Shown here: positions 33,328 through 42,526 of the stretch, piece after piece
Layout: each line of letters begins with the position of its first letter
Numbering within the stretch: position 1 is the first letter of the stretch
NCBI GenBank assembly: GCA_016201205.1
Contig: JACQDF010000157.1
Location: forward strand, 1 to 42,590
Origin: Acidobacteriota bacterium
GTDB taxonomy: Bacteria; Acidobacteriota; Terriglobia; Bryobacterales; Bryobacteraceae
Reading direction: 5' to 3'
DNA length: 42,590 nucleotides
The notes under the pieces: generated by a model
What the model was told of the DNA's origin: nothing
Databases searched by the model: none
What the model saw: only the letters and a program-made list of their open reading frames with translations
Program-made: the position numbers and the translations under genes

Positions 33328-36300
33328 CCGCATCATCGAGTTCTCGGCGCACAACCGGCTGGTCGTCTTTCTGCTGACGGCGACTGCTGTGATCGCCGGT
33401 ATCTGGTCGATGCAAAATGTGCCGCTCGACGCCATCCCGGACCTGAGTGAAACGCAGGTAATCATCTACTCGCGCTGGGACCGCAGCCCGGACATCATCG
33501 AGGACCAGGTGACGTATCCGATCGTCACCGCCATGCTCGGCGCGCCCAAGGTGAAAGTTGTCCGGGGGTTCTCCGACTTCGGCTATTCCTACATCTACGT
33601 CATATTCCAGGAGGGAGCGGACATCTACTGGGCGCGATCGCGGACGCTGGAGTATTTATCCGGCGTTTTGCCGCGTCTGCCGCAAGGCGTGAAGACGGAA
33701 CTGGGGCCCGACGCAACCGGACTCGGCTGGGTGTTTCAGTACGCGCTGGTGGATACGACCAACACACACAGCCTGGCCGAATTGCGCTCGTATCAGGACT
33801 GGTACTTGCGCTACTACCTGAAGTCCGTGCCAGGTGTGGCCGAGGTGGCGCCGCTGGGTGGTTTTGTAAGGCAGTACCAGGTGCAGGTCAATCCCGTACG
33901 CCTGCAAAGCCTTGGCATCCCGGTCTCGAAAGTAGTGGAAGCCGTCCGTGCGGGCAACAACGACGCAGGCGGGCGGCTCATCGAGTTCTCCGGCGCCGAG
34001 TACATGGTTCGCGGCCGCGGCTACGCGCGCTCGGTCGAGGATCTCGGCAACATCGTGCTTGCCAGCACCGCGGCCGGAGTTCCCATTCGCGTCAGGGACA
34101 TCGGAGCTGTGACGCTGGGCCCGGATCTGCGGCGTGGTGCGGCGGACCTGGACGGGAACGGCGAAGCGGTTTCCGGAATTGTGGTCATGCGGCAAGGCGA
34201 GAATGCGCTCCGCGTGATTGACCGGGTGAAAGCGAAGCTCGCCGAGATCGAGCCTGGGTTGCCCAAAGGCGTCAGCATCGTCACGACCTATGACCGTTCC
34301 GATCTGATCCTGCGCTCGATTGACAACCTGAAGTCCACGCTGATGGAGGAGCTGGCGGTCGTCTCGGTTGTGATTCTGATCTTCCTCTGGCATCTCCCCA
34401 GCGCGATGATTCCGATCGTCACCATTCCCATCGCTGTGATCATCGCCTTCATCCCGATGAAGGCGATGGGGCTGACGTCGAACATCATGTCGCTGGGCGG
34501 GATCGCGATCGCAGTCGGCGCGATGGTGGACGAGGCGATTGTGGTGGTCGAGCAAACACACAAGAAACTCGAGCAATGGGAACGCGGCGGCCGGCAGGGG
34601 GATTACCACTCGGTGATCGTGAACGCGGTGAAGGAAGTCGGCGGACCGAGCTTCTTCTCGCTGCTCGTGATCGCGGTTTCGTTTCTGCCGGTGCTGGCGC
34701 TGGAGGCTCAGGAGGGCCGCCTGTTTAAGCCACTGGCTTACACAAAGAATCTTTCGATGATCGTGGCGGCCGTGTTGGCGATCACGCTGGATCCGGCCAT
34801 GAGGCTGCTGTTCACGCATGTGAACAACTTCGACTTCCGCCCCCGCTGGGTGGCCAGAGCCTTGAATGCCGTTCTCATCGGGAAGATTCACTCCGAGGAG
34901 CATCATCCCATCAGCCGCATCCTGATCCGACTCTATGATCCGGTTTGCCGCTTTTCGCTGCGCTGGAAATGGATCGTGGTTACGGGCGCGGTCGCTGCCG
35001 TCGCGTTCACCGTGCCCGTCTATCAGCGGCTAGGGTCGGAATTCATGCCGCCGCTCGAGGAGGGCTCGCTGCTGTACATGCCCTCGACGCTGCCAGGCAT
35101 CTCAATCACGGAAGCACAACGGCTGCTGCAGGTGCAGGACCGCATTCTCCTCCGGTTTCCCGAAGTGGAGCGCGTGTTCGGCAAGGCGGGCCGCGCGGAG
35201 ACGCCGACCGACCCGGCGCCGCTGTCGATGGTGGAAACCGTTATCCTGCTGAAGCCGAAGACTCAGTGGCGCAAGGTCGAGACCTGGTATTCGGCGTGGG
35301 CGCCCCCATGGCTGCGCCCGGTCTTGCTGCGCATGACTCCGGATCACATCTCGACGGAATCACTGGTCAACGAGATGAATGAGGCGCTCCAGTTTCCCGG
35401 CGTGAGCAATGCATGGACGATGCCGATCAAGAACCGCATCGACATGCTCACCACCGGGATTCGCACACCGGTGGGCATCAAGATCTTTGGCTCGGACATC
35501 AAGGAGATCGAACGCATCGGAACACAAATCGAGCAAGCGCTGAAGCCGCTCGACGGCACGCCGGTGTACGGCACGCGGAGCGTCTTTGCGGAGCGGACCG
35601 GCGGCGGATTTTTCCTCGATGTCGAGTGGCAGCGCGACAAGCTGGCCCGCTACGGCATCAGCATGGACGATGCGCAGATGGTCATGATGTCCGCGATCGG
35701 AGGCGACACGGTGACCACCACCGTCGAGGGGCGCGAGCGTTATCCGGTCAATGTGCGCTATTACCGCGACTACCGCAGCAGCGTCGACACGCTGGGGCGC
35801 GTTCTGGTGCCGGCCATGGGAGGCAAACAGCAGATCCCCGTTTCGCAGCTTGCCCGCATCCGAATGGTGAGCGGTCCCGCGATGCTGCGGAATGAAAACG
35901 GAATGCTGAACGGCTATGTCTACGTCGACGTGGCCGGGCGCGACGTCGGCGGCTACGTGAACGAAGCCAAGCGCGTGTTGCGCGAGCGCATCCAGTTGCC
36001 GCCGGGGTATTCGCTGATGTGGAGCGGGCAATACGAAGCGATGGAGCGCGTCAAAGAGAAGCTCACCGTCGTGCTGCCAGTGACGCTGTTCCTGATCGTG
36101 ATGCTGATGTACCTGAACACACGGTCGCTGGCGAAGACATCCATCATTCTGCTGTCTGTGCCCTTCTCCGCAATCGGCGCGGTCTGGCTGCTGTATCTGC
36201 TCGGGTACAACATGAGCATCGGGGTATGGGTGGGCCTGATTGCACTGCTGGGTGTGGACGCGGGCACCGGCGTGTTCATGCTGCTTTATCTCGATCTGGC

Positions 36301-36592
36301 GTATGAGGAGGCGAAGAAAGCGGGCAGGATGCGAACGCTGGCGGAGTTGCAGGAAGCGATCTGGCACGGCGCGGTGAAGCGCATCCGGCCGAAGTTCATG
36401 ACGGTCTCGACGATGTTCATCGGGCTGGCGCCGATTATGTGGTCCGTGGGCACGGGCGCCGATGTCATGAAGAGGATCGCCGCCCCGATGGTGGGCGGCA
36501 TCCTGACGTCCTTTGTTCTCGAACTGGTGGTTTATCCGGCTGTATACGAGGTGTGGAAATGGCATTCGGAAGTCAAACGTCAATTGTCCTGA
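33320..36592 (+). CDS. cusA: CusA/CzcA-type heavy-metal RND efflux transporter
   Basis: 1090 residues, the usual length of heavy-metal RND pumps (1040-1090), with twelve membrane helices and two large periplasmic loops. Hallmarks are NVPLDAIPDLSETQVIIY at the N-terminus, GVKTELGPDATGLGWVFQY, the proton-relay helix GAMVDEAIVVVEQTHKKLE near 405, PTDPAPLSMVETVILLKPK near 630, and YPVNVRYYRDYRSS. The CusB/HMBD partner and the absence of a CzcD-type gene make monovalent copper/silver the likely cargo, though zinc/cobalt cannot be excluded. A 34-bp overlap leads into the next gene. Confidence 0.93.
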   Translation: MINRIIEFSAHNRLVVFLLTATAVIAGIWSMQNVPLDAIPDLSETQVIIYSRWDRSPDIIEDQVTYPIVTAMLGAPKVKVVRGFSDFGYSYIYVIFQEGADIYWARSRTLEYLSGVLPRLPQGVKTELGPDATGLGWVFQYALVDTTNTHSLAELRSYQDWYLRYYLKSVPGVAEVAPLGGFVRQYQVQVNPVRLQSLGIPVSKVVEAVRAGNNDAGGRLIEFSGAEYMVRGRGYARSVEDLGNIVLASTAAGVPIRVRDIGAVTLGPDLRRGAADLDGNGEAVSGIVVMRQGENALRVIDRVKAKLAEIEPGLPKGVSIVTTYDRSDLILRSIDNLKSTLMEELAVVSVVILIFLWHLPSAMIPIVTIPIAVIIAFIPMKAMGLTSNIMSLGGIAIAVGAMVDEAIVVVEQTHKKLEQWERGGRQGDYHSVIVNAVKEVGGPSFFSLLVIAVSFLPVLALEAQEGRLFKPLAYTKNLSMIVAAVLAITLDPAMRLLFTHVNNFDFRPRWVARALNAVLIGKIHSEEHHPISRILIRLYDPVCRFSLRWKWIVVTGAVAAVAFTVPVYQRLGSEFMPPLEEGSLLYMPSTLPGISITEAQRLLQVQDRILLRFPEVERVFGKAGRAETPTDPAPLSMVETVILLKPKTQWRKVETWYSAWAPPWLRPVLLRMTPDHISTESLVNEMNEALQFPGVSNAWTMPIKNRIDMLTTGIRTPVGIKIFGSDIKEIERIGTQIEQALKPLDGTPVYGTRSVFAERTGGGFFLDVEWQRDKLARYGISMDDAQMVMMSAIGGDTVTTTVEGRERYPVNVRYYRDYRSSVDTLGRVLVPAMGGKQQIPVSQLARIRMVSGPAMLRNENGMLNGYVYVDVAGRDVGGYVNEAKRVLRERIQLPPGYSLMWSGQYEAMERVKEKLTVVLPVTLFLIVMLMYLNTRSLAKTSIILLSVPFSAIGAVWLLYLLGYNMSIGVWVGLIALLGVDAGTGVFMLLYLDLAYEEAKKAGRMRTLAELQEAIWHGAVKRIRPKFMTVSTMFIGLAPIMWSVGTGADVMKRIAAPMVGGILTSFVLELVVYPAVYEVWKWHSEVKRQLS

Positions 36593-37320
36593 TTCTGGCG
36601 GCAGCGGCGCCGGCTCTTGCGCAGCAGGAGTTTCGCTATGAGGTGCGGCACGCGAGCCCGTTGCAGAAGATGCGTTTCAAGACCGTGCGCGGCGCGCTGC
36701 GCCTGGACTCGAACGGCGTGTCGTTCGAGGAAGTGGTGAAAAAGAAAAAGAAGAAGCCCGCCGCCTGGAGCTGGCCGTATCGCGAGATCCAGCAGTTGAG
36801 CGTGTCCCCGCGGTCGCTGACGGTGCTGACATACCAGGACAGCGGGTGGAAGCTGGGCGCGGACCGCGAATACCGGTTTGACCAGCCCAGCGAGGGCGGC
36901 TTCGAGCCGGTCTATCAATTCCTGAAGTCACGCCTGGATGAGCGCTTTGTGGCGGCCGTCGCCCTCGAAGAAGAGAAGCCGGAGTGGGAGCTGCCGGCGA
37001 AGCACTTGATCGGGTACGCCGGCGGGTCGCAAGGAGTGCTGCGCTTCCGCGGGGATGGGATCGTCTATTCGACCAGCCGCAGGGAAGACTCGCGCATCTG
37101 GCGGCTCAGCGATATCGAGAACATCTCGAGCTCGGGGCCGTTCCAGTTGACGATCACTACCTTCGAGCGATCCAAGTCCCTCTACAACGGCTACAAGGAT
37201 TTTAATTTCCAGCTCAAACAGAGACTGGAGCAAGACAGGTTTCAGAAGCTCTGGCTGGCCTTGAACAAGGGCCGCGAGCTGAATGTTCTGAGTGAGTATC
37301 GAAAGGAGTCAGAGAAATGA
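36559..37320 (+). CDS. Secreted protein of unknown function in the efflux operon
   Basis: 253 residues from the ATG at 36559, which opens a signal peptide (VLILAAAAPALAQ). It overlaps the end of cusA by 34 bp and the next gene by ATGA, so it belongs to the operon. The body contains two similar beta-rich units: FKTVRGALRLDSNGVSFEEV with WPYREIQQLSVSP, and GVLRFRGDGIVYSTS with WRLSDIENISSSG, each resembling a PH-like or GRAM-like strand set. A run of six lysines lies near residue 60. No catalytic motif or metal ligand cluster is seen. Confidence 0.7.
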   Translation: MAFGSQTSIVLILAAAAPALAQQEFRYEVRHASPLQKMRFKTVRGALRLDSNGVSFEEVVKKKKKKPAAWSWPYREIQQLSVSPRSLTVLTYQDSGWKLGADREYRFDQPSEGGFEPVYQFLKSRLDERFVAAVALEEEKPEWELPAKHLIGYAGGSQGVLRFRGDGIVYSTSRREDSRIWRLSDIENISSSGPFQLTITTFERSKSLYNGYKDFNFQLKQRLEQDRFQKLWLALNKGRELNVLSEYRKESEK

Positions 37321-37637
37321 GATTTCTGTTGTGCCTGCTGGTTACCGGCATGTATTTGCCCGCCGTCGAGGAGAACCGCAACTTCACGGGCGTCATTACT
37401 GACGACATGTGCAAGAAGAACCACACCATGATGAACATCACGCCGGATGCAAAATGCATTCGCACTTGCGTGAGCATCTACAAGAGCAAGTATGCACTCG
37501 CCGACGGCAAGGACGTTTACCGGCTGAGCGATCAGCAAATGCCCGAAAAGTTTGCGGGGCAGAAAGTGGTCGTCACCGGAGTCTTGTACGAGAAGACAAA
37601 GATCATCAAGGTGGAATCGATCCGGCCGGCAAAGTAG
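37317..37637 (+). CDS. Small secreted Cys-containing protein (OB-fold-like)
   Basis: 106 residues with signal peptide (MRFLLCLLVTGMYLP). FTGVITDDMCKKNHTMM, then KCIRTCVSIYKSKYALADGKDVYRL and FAGQKVVVTGVLYEKTKIIKVESI, matches a family of short acidobacterial secreted proteins with the pattern GxIxDxxC..H..M..C...C and a small OB-like barrel. The C/H/M spacing near residues 30-50 could bind copper, which would fit the operon; this is inference. It overlaps the upstream gene by ATGA and lies 2 bp before the multicopper oxidase. Confidence 0.72.
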   Translation: MRFLLCLLVTGMYLPAVEENRNFTGVITDDMCKKNHTMMNITPDAKCIRTCVSIYKSKYALADGKDVYRLSDQQMPEKFAGQKVVVTGVLYEKTKIIKVESIRPAK

Positions 37638-37639
37638 CC

Positions 37640-38837
37640 ATGCGTTTCCTCAGCCGCAGACAGTTCCTGACGGCGGCCACCGCCGGCGTTGTTCGCGCGC
37701 AGGATGGCCTGCTTGAAGCCGGGCTCGAGGCGGTTCCGGCTGCCGCCGACATCGGCGGACGCGCAGTGCGCCTGTTCACGTACCAGGGCGCCCTTCAGGC
37801 GCCTCTGCTGGAAGTGCGCGCGGGCGACACGGTGAAGCTGCGGCTGATCAACCGGCTTGCGGAAGCCACCAATCTGCACTTCCACGGCCTGCATATCCCG
37901 CCGGGCGGCGAGGCAGGTGGCACGCGGGCTCGCAGGGTTGCTGATCGTGCGGGGCGAAATCGATCGCATGCCGGAGATCGCGTTGGCGCGCGAGCATCAT
38001 CTCGTGCTGCAAGACTTCGATCCGGCCGCCAATGGCGTGTTGCGTGAGCCCAGCGTGATGGAACGCATGGTTGGGCGCGAGGGGCCGCTGATCACGGTGA
38101 ACGGACGCGTGCGGCCGCAGTTCTCGGTGGCCAAAGATGGTTGGGCGAGGCTGCGCATCCTGAACGCTTCCGCGTCGCCGTACTATCGGCTGCGCATCGA
38201 GGAGCATTCGTTCTTTGTGATCGGTGTGGATGGCGGTCCGTTGCCCGCGCCGGTGGAAATGGAAGAATGGCTGCTCGCGCCGGGAGAGCGGGTCGAGCTG
38301 ATGGCGCGAGGCGCCCGGGCGCCCGGGTCGTATCGCCTTCTGAGCCTGCCGTACCGGCGCGGGGCGCCAATTGCACCCACTCAATTCACGCTGGCGGATC
38401 TGGTTTATGAGGGAGAGATGGAAGGGGACTACGAACTGCCTGGCAGGCTGGCATCGATCGATCCATTGCCTGCGCCTTTTTCGCGCGTCCGCTCATTCAC
38501 ACTGGCTCAAGGAATGATGATGAGCTTCACGATCAACGGGCGCACGTTCCGCGCGGATCGTGTGGACACGGAAGTGGCGTTGGGAGCTGTCGAGGATTGG
38601 GAATTCGTCAACACCACAGCCATGGATCACCCGATGCATGTGCATACCAACGCCTTTCAGGTGATCGGCAGCGATGGAGAGCCCGTGCGCGCCTGGAAAG
38701 ATGTAGTCAACGTGCCGGCGCAGTCAAGGACACGCATTCGCATCGCCTTTCGCGATTACACCGGGATCAGCCTGTACCACTGCCACATTCTGGACCACGA
38801 GGGTATGGGAATGATGGGCACGCTGGCGATCCGGTAG
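37640..38837 (+). pseudogene. Multicopper oxidase (CueO/laccase-like), internally deleted and frameshifted
   Basis: The N-terminal frame from the ATG at 37640 has a Tat-type signal (LSRRQFLTAATAGVVRA) and the first copper motif NLHFHGLHIPPGG. After about 37905 the family sequence continues in another frame from 37911 (RQVARGLAGLLIVRGEIDRM). About 45 residues that normally carry the second HxH copper motif (HPHxHG region) are missing. The C-terminal half is intact, with DHPMHVHTNAFQV and YHCHILDHEGMGMMG supplying T1/T3 ligands. Intact versions oxidise Cu(I) in the periplasm, matching the operon. As sequenced the gene is broken. Confidence 0.78.
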
Positions 38838-38867
38838 AGAAAACCGGGGACGGGGTAGCCTGTCCCT

Positions 38868-38930
38868 CCGCTTGCTCACGCGCGCGGCTCAGAAAGCGCT
38901 TCCGAGCCGCGACCGTTAGGGAGCGGTTGG
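38868..38930. repeat. Type-1 dispersed hairpin repeat, copy 5
   Basis: Almost identical to copy 1 (CCGCTTGCTCACGCG, CGCGGCTC arm, AGAAAGCGCTTCC loop, GAGCCGCG arm, GGGAGCGG tail). It fills the gap between the convergent multicopper oxidase and slipin genes. Confidence 0.85.
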
Positions 38931-38931
38931 C

Positions 38932-39699
38932 TTACGGATGTGGCGCCGAGCGGTCGATGAGCCGGCCCAGCGAAGCAAGCAAGTCCAGAGGCAAGGGGAA
39001 GACCACGGTGGTGTTCTTCTCCGAGCCGATCTCGACCAGCGTCTGAAGATAGCGAAGCTGGATGGCAACGGGCTGGCTTTGGATCGTCTCGGCAGCCCTG
39101 GCCAGATTGGCGGAGGCGGCGAATTCTCCTTCGGCGTGGATGATCTTGGCGCGGCGCTCGCGCTCGGCTTCGGCCTGGCGGGCGATGGCGCGGATCATGG
39201 AATCGGGCAAATCGACCTGCTTCACTTCGACTTTGGCGATCTTGATGCCCCAGGGATCGGTATCTTGATCGAGGACGGTCTGCAAACGCAAGTTGAGCTT
39301 TTCGCGATGACTGAGCAGCTCGTCCAGTTCCACTTCCCCGAGGATGCTGCGCAGCGTCGTTTGCGCCAGTTGCGAGGTGGTGTAAAGGAAATTCGTCACC
39401 TCGAGGATGGCGCGCTTGGGGTCGATAACACGGAAGAAGATGACGGCGTTCACCTTCACCGTGACGTTGTCGCGAGTGACGATGTCCTGGGGAGGAACCT
39501 CGAGTGTTTCCAGTCGCAGCGAGACTCGAACCATGCGGTCAATGGGGCGGAAGACGAGAATAAGCCCCGGGCCCTTCGGGCGCTCAAGCGCGCGGCCGAG
39601 GCGAAAGATGACGCCGCGCTCATACTCGGCAAGGATCTTGATGGAAGAAAGCAGGTACAGAATCAGCACCAGCAGAATGATGACGGGAATGTCGAGCAT
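38932..39699 (-). CDS. Slipin (stomatin-like, SPFH/band 7)
   Basis: 255 residues. One N-terminal membrane hairpin (about 5-22) precedes the SPFH domain: [37 protein letters not shown], then [24 protein letters not shown], followed by a coiled coil (about 165-200). Slipins form membrane microdomain scaffolds and are typically paired with NfeD proteases, exactly as here: the NfeD gene lies just upstream on the same strand, 23 bp away. Its 3' end abuts repeat copy 5. Confidence 0.9.
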   Translation of the reverse strand: MLDIPVIILLVLILYLLSSIKILAEYERGVIFRLGRALERPKGPGLILVFRPIDRMVRVSLRLETLEVPPQDIVTRDNVTVKVNAVIFFRVIDPKRAILEVTNFLYTTSQLAQTTLRSILGEVELDELLSHREKLNLRLQTVLDQDTDPWGIKIAKVEVKQVDLPDSMIRAIARQAEAERERRAKIIHAEGEFAASANLARAAETIQSQPVAIQLRYLQTLVEIGSEKNTTVVFPLPLDLLASLGRLIDRSAPHP

Positions 39700-39722
39700 G
39701 GAGGTTGTCCTTTCTTTACGAG

Positions 39723-40985
39723 TCAGGGAGCGGGCTCCACCCGGAGCCGCAGTCCTTCAACAGCGGCGACACGAACCCGGACGCCACGGGCAACCGGGCC
39801 GGGGGCGACCGCGTCCCAATACTCGCCGTGGATGTATACTTTGCCTGCCGGCGCCAGGTCCGTGTAGGCAATGCCTTTTTCATGGAGCAGCCCGGCATCT
39901 CCGGTGGCCACCGGCTGAGCGCGGGCGCGAATCACGAGAGAAACCAGGAAAACGGTGATCAGAGCGAATGGGATGGTCACGGCCACTGCCGTGGACCAGC
40001 GGATGCGGAATTCCGGCGGTCCTTCGACCAGCATGACAGCGCCGAGCAGCATGGCGACGGCGCCGCCGGCGCCCAGCACGCCATGAGAGGCGAGTTTCGC
40101 TTCGAGCACAAACAAGGCCACCGCCAGCACCAGCAGCGCCACCGCCACCCAGTTGATGGGAAGCACGGAAAGCGACAGCAGCCCCAGCAGGATCAGGATG
40201 GCGCCGGCCACGCCGGGGCCAATCAGGCCGGGAACGGTGAACTCCACATAGAGCAGAATGGCGCCGAAAAAGACCATCAGGAATGCGAGGTTCGGATCGG
40301 CGATCGACGAGATCACCCGCTCGCGCATAGAAAGCCGGTAGTCTTCCAGTTGCGCCCCCGGAGTGTGCAGAACCTGCTTGCGGCCATCGAACCGAGTGAT
40401 CTCGCGGCCGTTCAGAGCGGCGATCAGCGAGGGCTCGTCCGCACAGATCAGATCGATGAGGCCTTGCTTGAGCGCCTCCTGGTCGGTGAACGATTGGGCT
40501 TCGCGAATCGCCTTCTCAGCGGCCTGGCTATTGCGGTGGCGGCGCTCGGTGAGGCTGCGCAGCATGGCCGCCGTGTCGCTTTCCATCTTGCGTTGCAGAA
40601 TGGGATCCATCGGTTGGCTGAGGGCGATTGGAGTGGCGGCGCCGGTGTGTGTGCCGCTGGCCATGGCGGCTACGTCGCCGGCTTGGAGCAGGAAAAAGCC
40701 CGCCGAGGCTGCCCGGCCGCCGCTGGGAGTGACGAAGGTGACCACCGGAACAGGCGACGCGATGATCTTTTCCACGGTCTGCCGGGTCGCCTCCAGCAGC
40801 CCTCCCGGCGTGTTCAGGCGGATCAGAAGCGCAACTGCGCGCTCGCGCTGCGCCTGTTCGATGCCGTGTGTGATGATTTCCGCCGTGATCGGATGAACCG
40901 CCGAATCCACCGAGACGGCGATGATTTTATTCTGCCCAAAAATGCATGGGGCTAGCGGAACAAGGAACAAGAATAGTCCGAGCAT
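39723..40985 (-). CDS. NfeD-family membrane serine protease
   Basis: 420 residues from the ATG at 40985, preferred over an earlier in-frame ATG because it has a Shine-Dalgarno (AAGGGGAG) and starts the signal peptide [16 protein letters not shown]. Domains: ClpP-like protease (about 20-220) with [17 protein letters not shown] and the serine in [12 protein letters not shown], membrane helices (about 235-360), and a C-terminal OB-fold NfeD domain (about 365-420, [25 protein letters not shown]). Such proteases cleave stomatin/slipin C-termini. It is co-directional with the slipin gene. Confidence 0.9.
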   Translation of the reverse strand: MLGLFLFLVPLAPCIFGQNKIIAVSVDSAVHPITAEIITHGIEQAQRERAVALLIRLNTPGGLLEATRQTVEKIIASPVPVVTFVTPSGGRAASAGFFLLQAGDVAAMASGTHTGAATPIALSQPMDPILQRKMESDTAAMLRSLTERRHRNSQAAEKAIREAQSFTDQEALKQGLIDLICADEPSLIAALNGREITRFDGRKQVLHTPGAQLEDYRLSMRERVISSIADPNLAFLMVFFGAILLYVEFTVPGLIGPGVAGAILILLGLLSLSVLPINWVAVALLVLAVALFVLEAKLASHGVLGAGGAVAMLLGAVMLVEGPPEFRIRWSTAVAVTIPFALITVFLVSLVIRARAQPVATGDAGLLHEKGIAYTDLAPAGKVYIHGEYWDAVAPGPVARGVRVRVAAVEGLRLRVEPAP

Positions 40986-41041
40986 GCTGCTCCCCTTCTT
41001 TACGATAGGCCGATCCGGCGGCGGTGTAAACCGGGCTCCGA

Positions 41042-41524
41042 TCAAGCGGCCACGCCTCTGGCCACCTTGGAGAATCCAGCCACCACCGGCTGCGTCAGGC
41101 GCTCGAAATCTTTGTAGGCGAGCCGGATCAGCTCGTGGTGGGTCCCCGCGTTAAACGTGATCTGCTCATCCTGCGCCATCGCCAGCGACGCATACACAGT
41201 CATTCCGTAAAGGTTGCCGAACGGAGGCATGGCGCCGGTTTCGCAATCCGGAAAGAGGCTCTTGAATTCGGATTCCGTCGCCAGTTGCGCTGAGCCGGCG
41301 TCGGCGGCGTTTTTCAGAGCGTTGAAATCGACCATGTGCGAAGCGGGAATCACCGCCATCGCCAGTTTGCCGTCCAGTTTCACCATGACGGTCTTGGCAA
41401 GCTCCTTGCCCGGAATGTGCGTGAGCGCCGCAATCTCCTGGGAAGTGTACGCAGTGGAGTGGTGGATGGAGACGTACTTGATCTGGTTTCGGTCGAGAAA
41501 CTCCTTAAGCTTCTTAGCAGGCAT
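41042..41524 (-). CDS. YbaK/ProX-type aminoacyl-tRNA deacylase domain protein
   Basis: 160 residues from the ATG at 41524, which has a good Shine-Dalgarno (AGGAGG). The YbaK/EbsC fold shows in IHHSTAYTSQEIAALTHIPGKELAKTVMVKLDGKLAMAVIPASHMVD, with the conserved Lys in GKELAKTV, then CETGAMPPFGNLYGMTVY (GxMPPFG motif) and INFAG-like FNAGTHHELIRL. Free-standing members clear mischarged tRNAs (for example Cys- or Ala-tRNAPro). It is divergent from the LysR gene across 106 bp. Confidence 0.88.
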   Translation of the reverse strand: MPAKKLKEFLDRNQIKYVSIHHSTAYTSQEIAALTHIPGKELAKTVMVKLDGKLAMAVIPASHMVDFNALKNAADAGSAQLATESEFKSLFPDCETGAMPPFGNLYGMTVYASLAMAQDEQITFNAGTHHELIRLAYKDFERLTQPVVAGFSKVARGVAA

Positions 41525-41630
41525 GGGAGGCCTCCTGGCTTGGTTATACACCCCTTCGTGAAATGATGCAAAGCGTCTGTGCTATAAATCTCCGTTATGG
41601 AGGTGACAGGCTGAGTCCTGCCCCGCAACG

Positions 41631-42503
41631 ATGGAGCTTTATCCGCTGAAGGTGTTTCTGGCCGTCGCGAGCGAAAAGAGCTTTTCGCGCGCCGGGGAGA
41701 AACTGCTGCGGACACAGCCGGCCGTGTCGCTGGCGGTGCAGCGTCTGGAAACGCAGTTGGGCGAGAAACTGATCGACCGGTCGGGCAAGGATCTGTTGCT
41801 GACCGATGCCGGAAGAATCGTGCTGGATTACGCGCGGCGCTTCGAGAACCTGGAGCGGGAGCTGGAGAACGCGCTGGCCGAACTGAGGGACAATTCGGCC
41901 GGGCGGCTGATCGTGGGAGCCAACGAATCGACCTCCTTATATCTGTTGCAGCACATCGAGAAGTACCGGCGGCTGTATCCGAAAGTGAAGGTTCAGGTGC
42001 GGCGCACGCTGTCCAGCCGCATTCCGGCTCAGTTGATTGACGGGGATCTGGAATTGGGGGTGATCAGCTACGATCCCACTGACGATCGCTTGCAGGCGCG
42101 GGTGATCTACACGGACCATCTGGCTTTTGTGGTGTCGCCGGAGCACCGCTTTGCCCGGCGCGATTCGATCTCGATTTCCGAATTGGGGATGGAGACGTTC
42201 GTGGCGCACAATGTGGTGTCGCCGTACCGCGAGGTGGTGCTGCGGGAGTTCCAGCGGCACAAGGTGATGTTGAACATGGATGTGGAGATGCCGACGGTCG
42301 AGACGATCCGGCTGATGGTGCAACGCAACGAAGGGGTGGCGTTTCTGCCGCGGATGTGTGTCGAGCAGGACCTGGAGAAGGGGCTGCTCAAAGAAGTGCG
42401 CGTCGAGGAGCTGAAGGTGGAGCGCAAAATCCGGCTGGTGTATCCGGCCAGAAGGGCGTTGAGCCACGCTGCGCGGGCGTTCCTGGAAGTGGTGGGCGGC
42501 TAG
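41631..42503 (+). CDS. LysR-family transcriptional regulator
   Basis: 290 residues. N-terminal winged helix (1-60): MELYPLKVFLAVASEKSFSRAGEKLLRTQPAVSLAVQRLETQLG is the classic LysR HTH with a linker helix to about 88. The effector domain (about 90-290) has GRLIVGANESTSLYLLQHI, then LELGVISYDPTDD and EGVAFLPRMCV. The effector is unknown; the layout resembles CysL/CbbR-like regulators. It could regulate the divergent deacylase. A TATAAA box at 41583-41588 and two short hairpins precede the start. Confidence 0.92.
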   Translation: MELYPLKVFLAVASEKSFSRAGEKLLRTQPAVSLAVQRLETQLGEKLIDRSGKDLLLTDAGRIVLDYARRFENLERELENALAELRDNSAGRLIVGANESTSLYLLQHIEKYRRLYPKVKVQVRRTLSSRIPAQLIDGDLELGVISYDPTDDRLQARVIYTDHLAFVVSPEHRFARRDSISISELGMETFVAHNVVSPYREVVLREFQRHKVMLNMDVEMPTVETIRLMVQRNEGVAFLPRMCVEQDLEKGLLKEVRVEELKVERKIRLVYPARRALSHAARAFLEVVGG

Positions 42504-42526
42504 AGTCAATACTGTTCACTTTGTCT

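Noticed and set aside
31855-33465. Long reverse open frame opposite cusB
   Set aside because: Antisense shadow; the forward CusB has all family motifs.
41589-41630. Leader of the LysR gene (GGTGACAGG, then CCCCGCAACG) resembling pieces of a cobalamin aptamer core
   Set aside because: There is no B12 box and the segment is only about 40 nt, so the similarity to GGTGCAAATCC and CCCGCAAC is probably chance. The small hairpins and a five-codon upstream reading frame are too weak to call a riboswitch.
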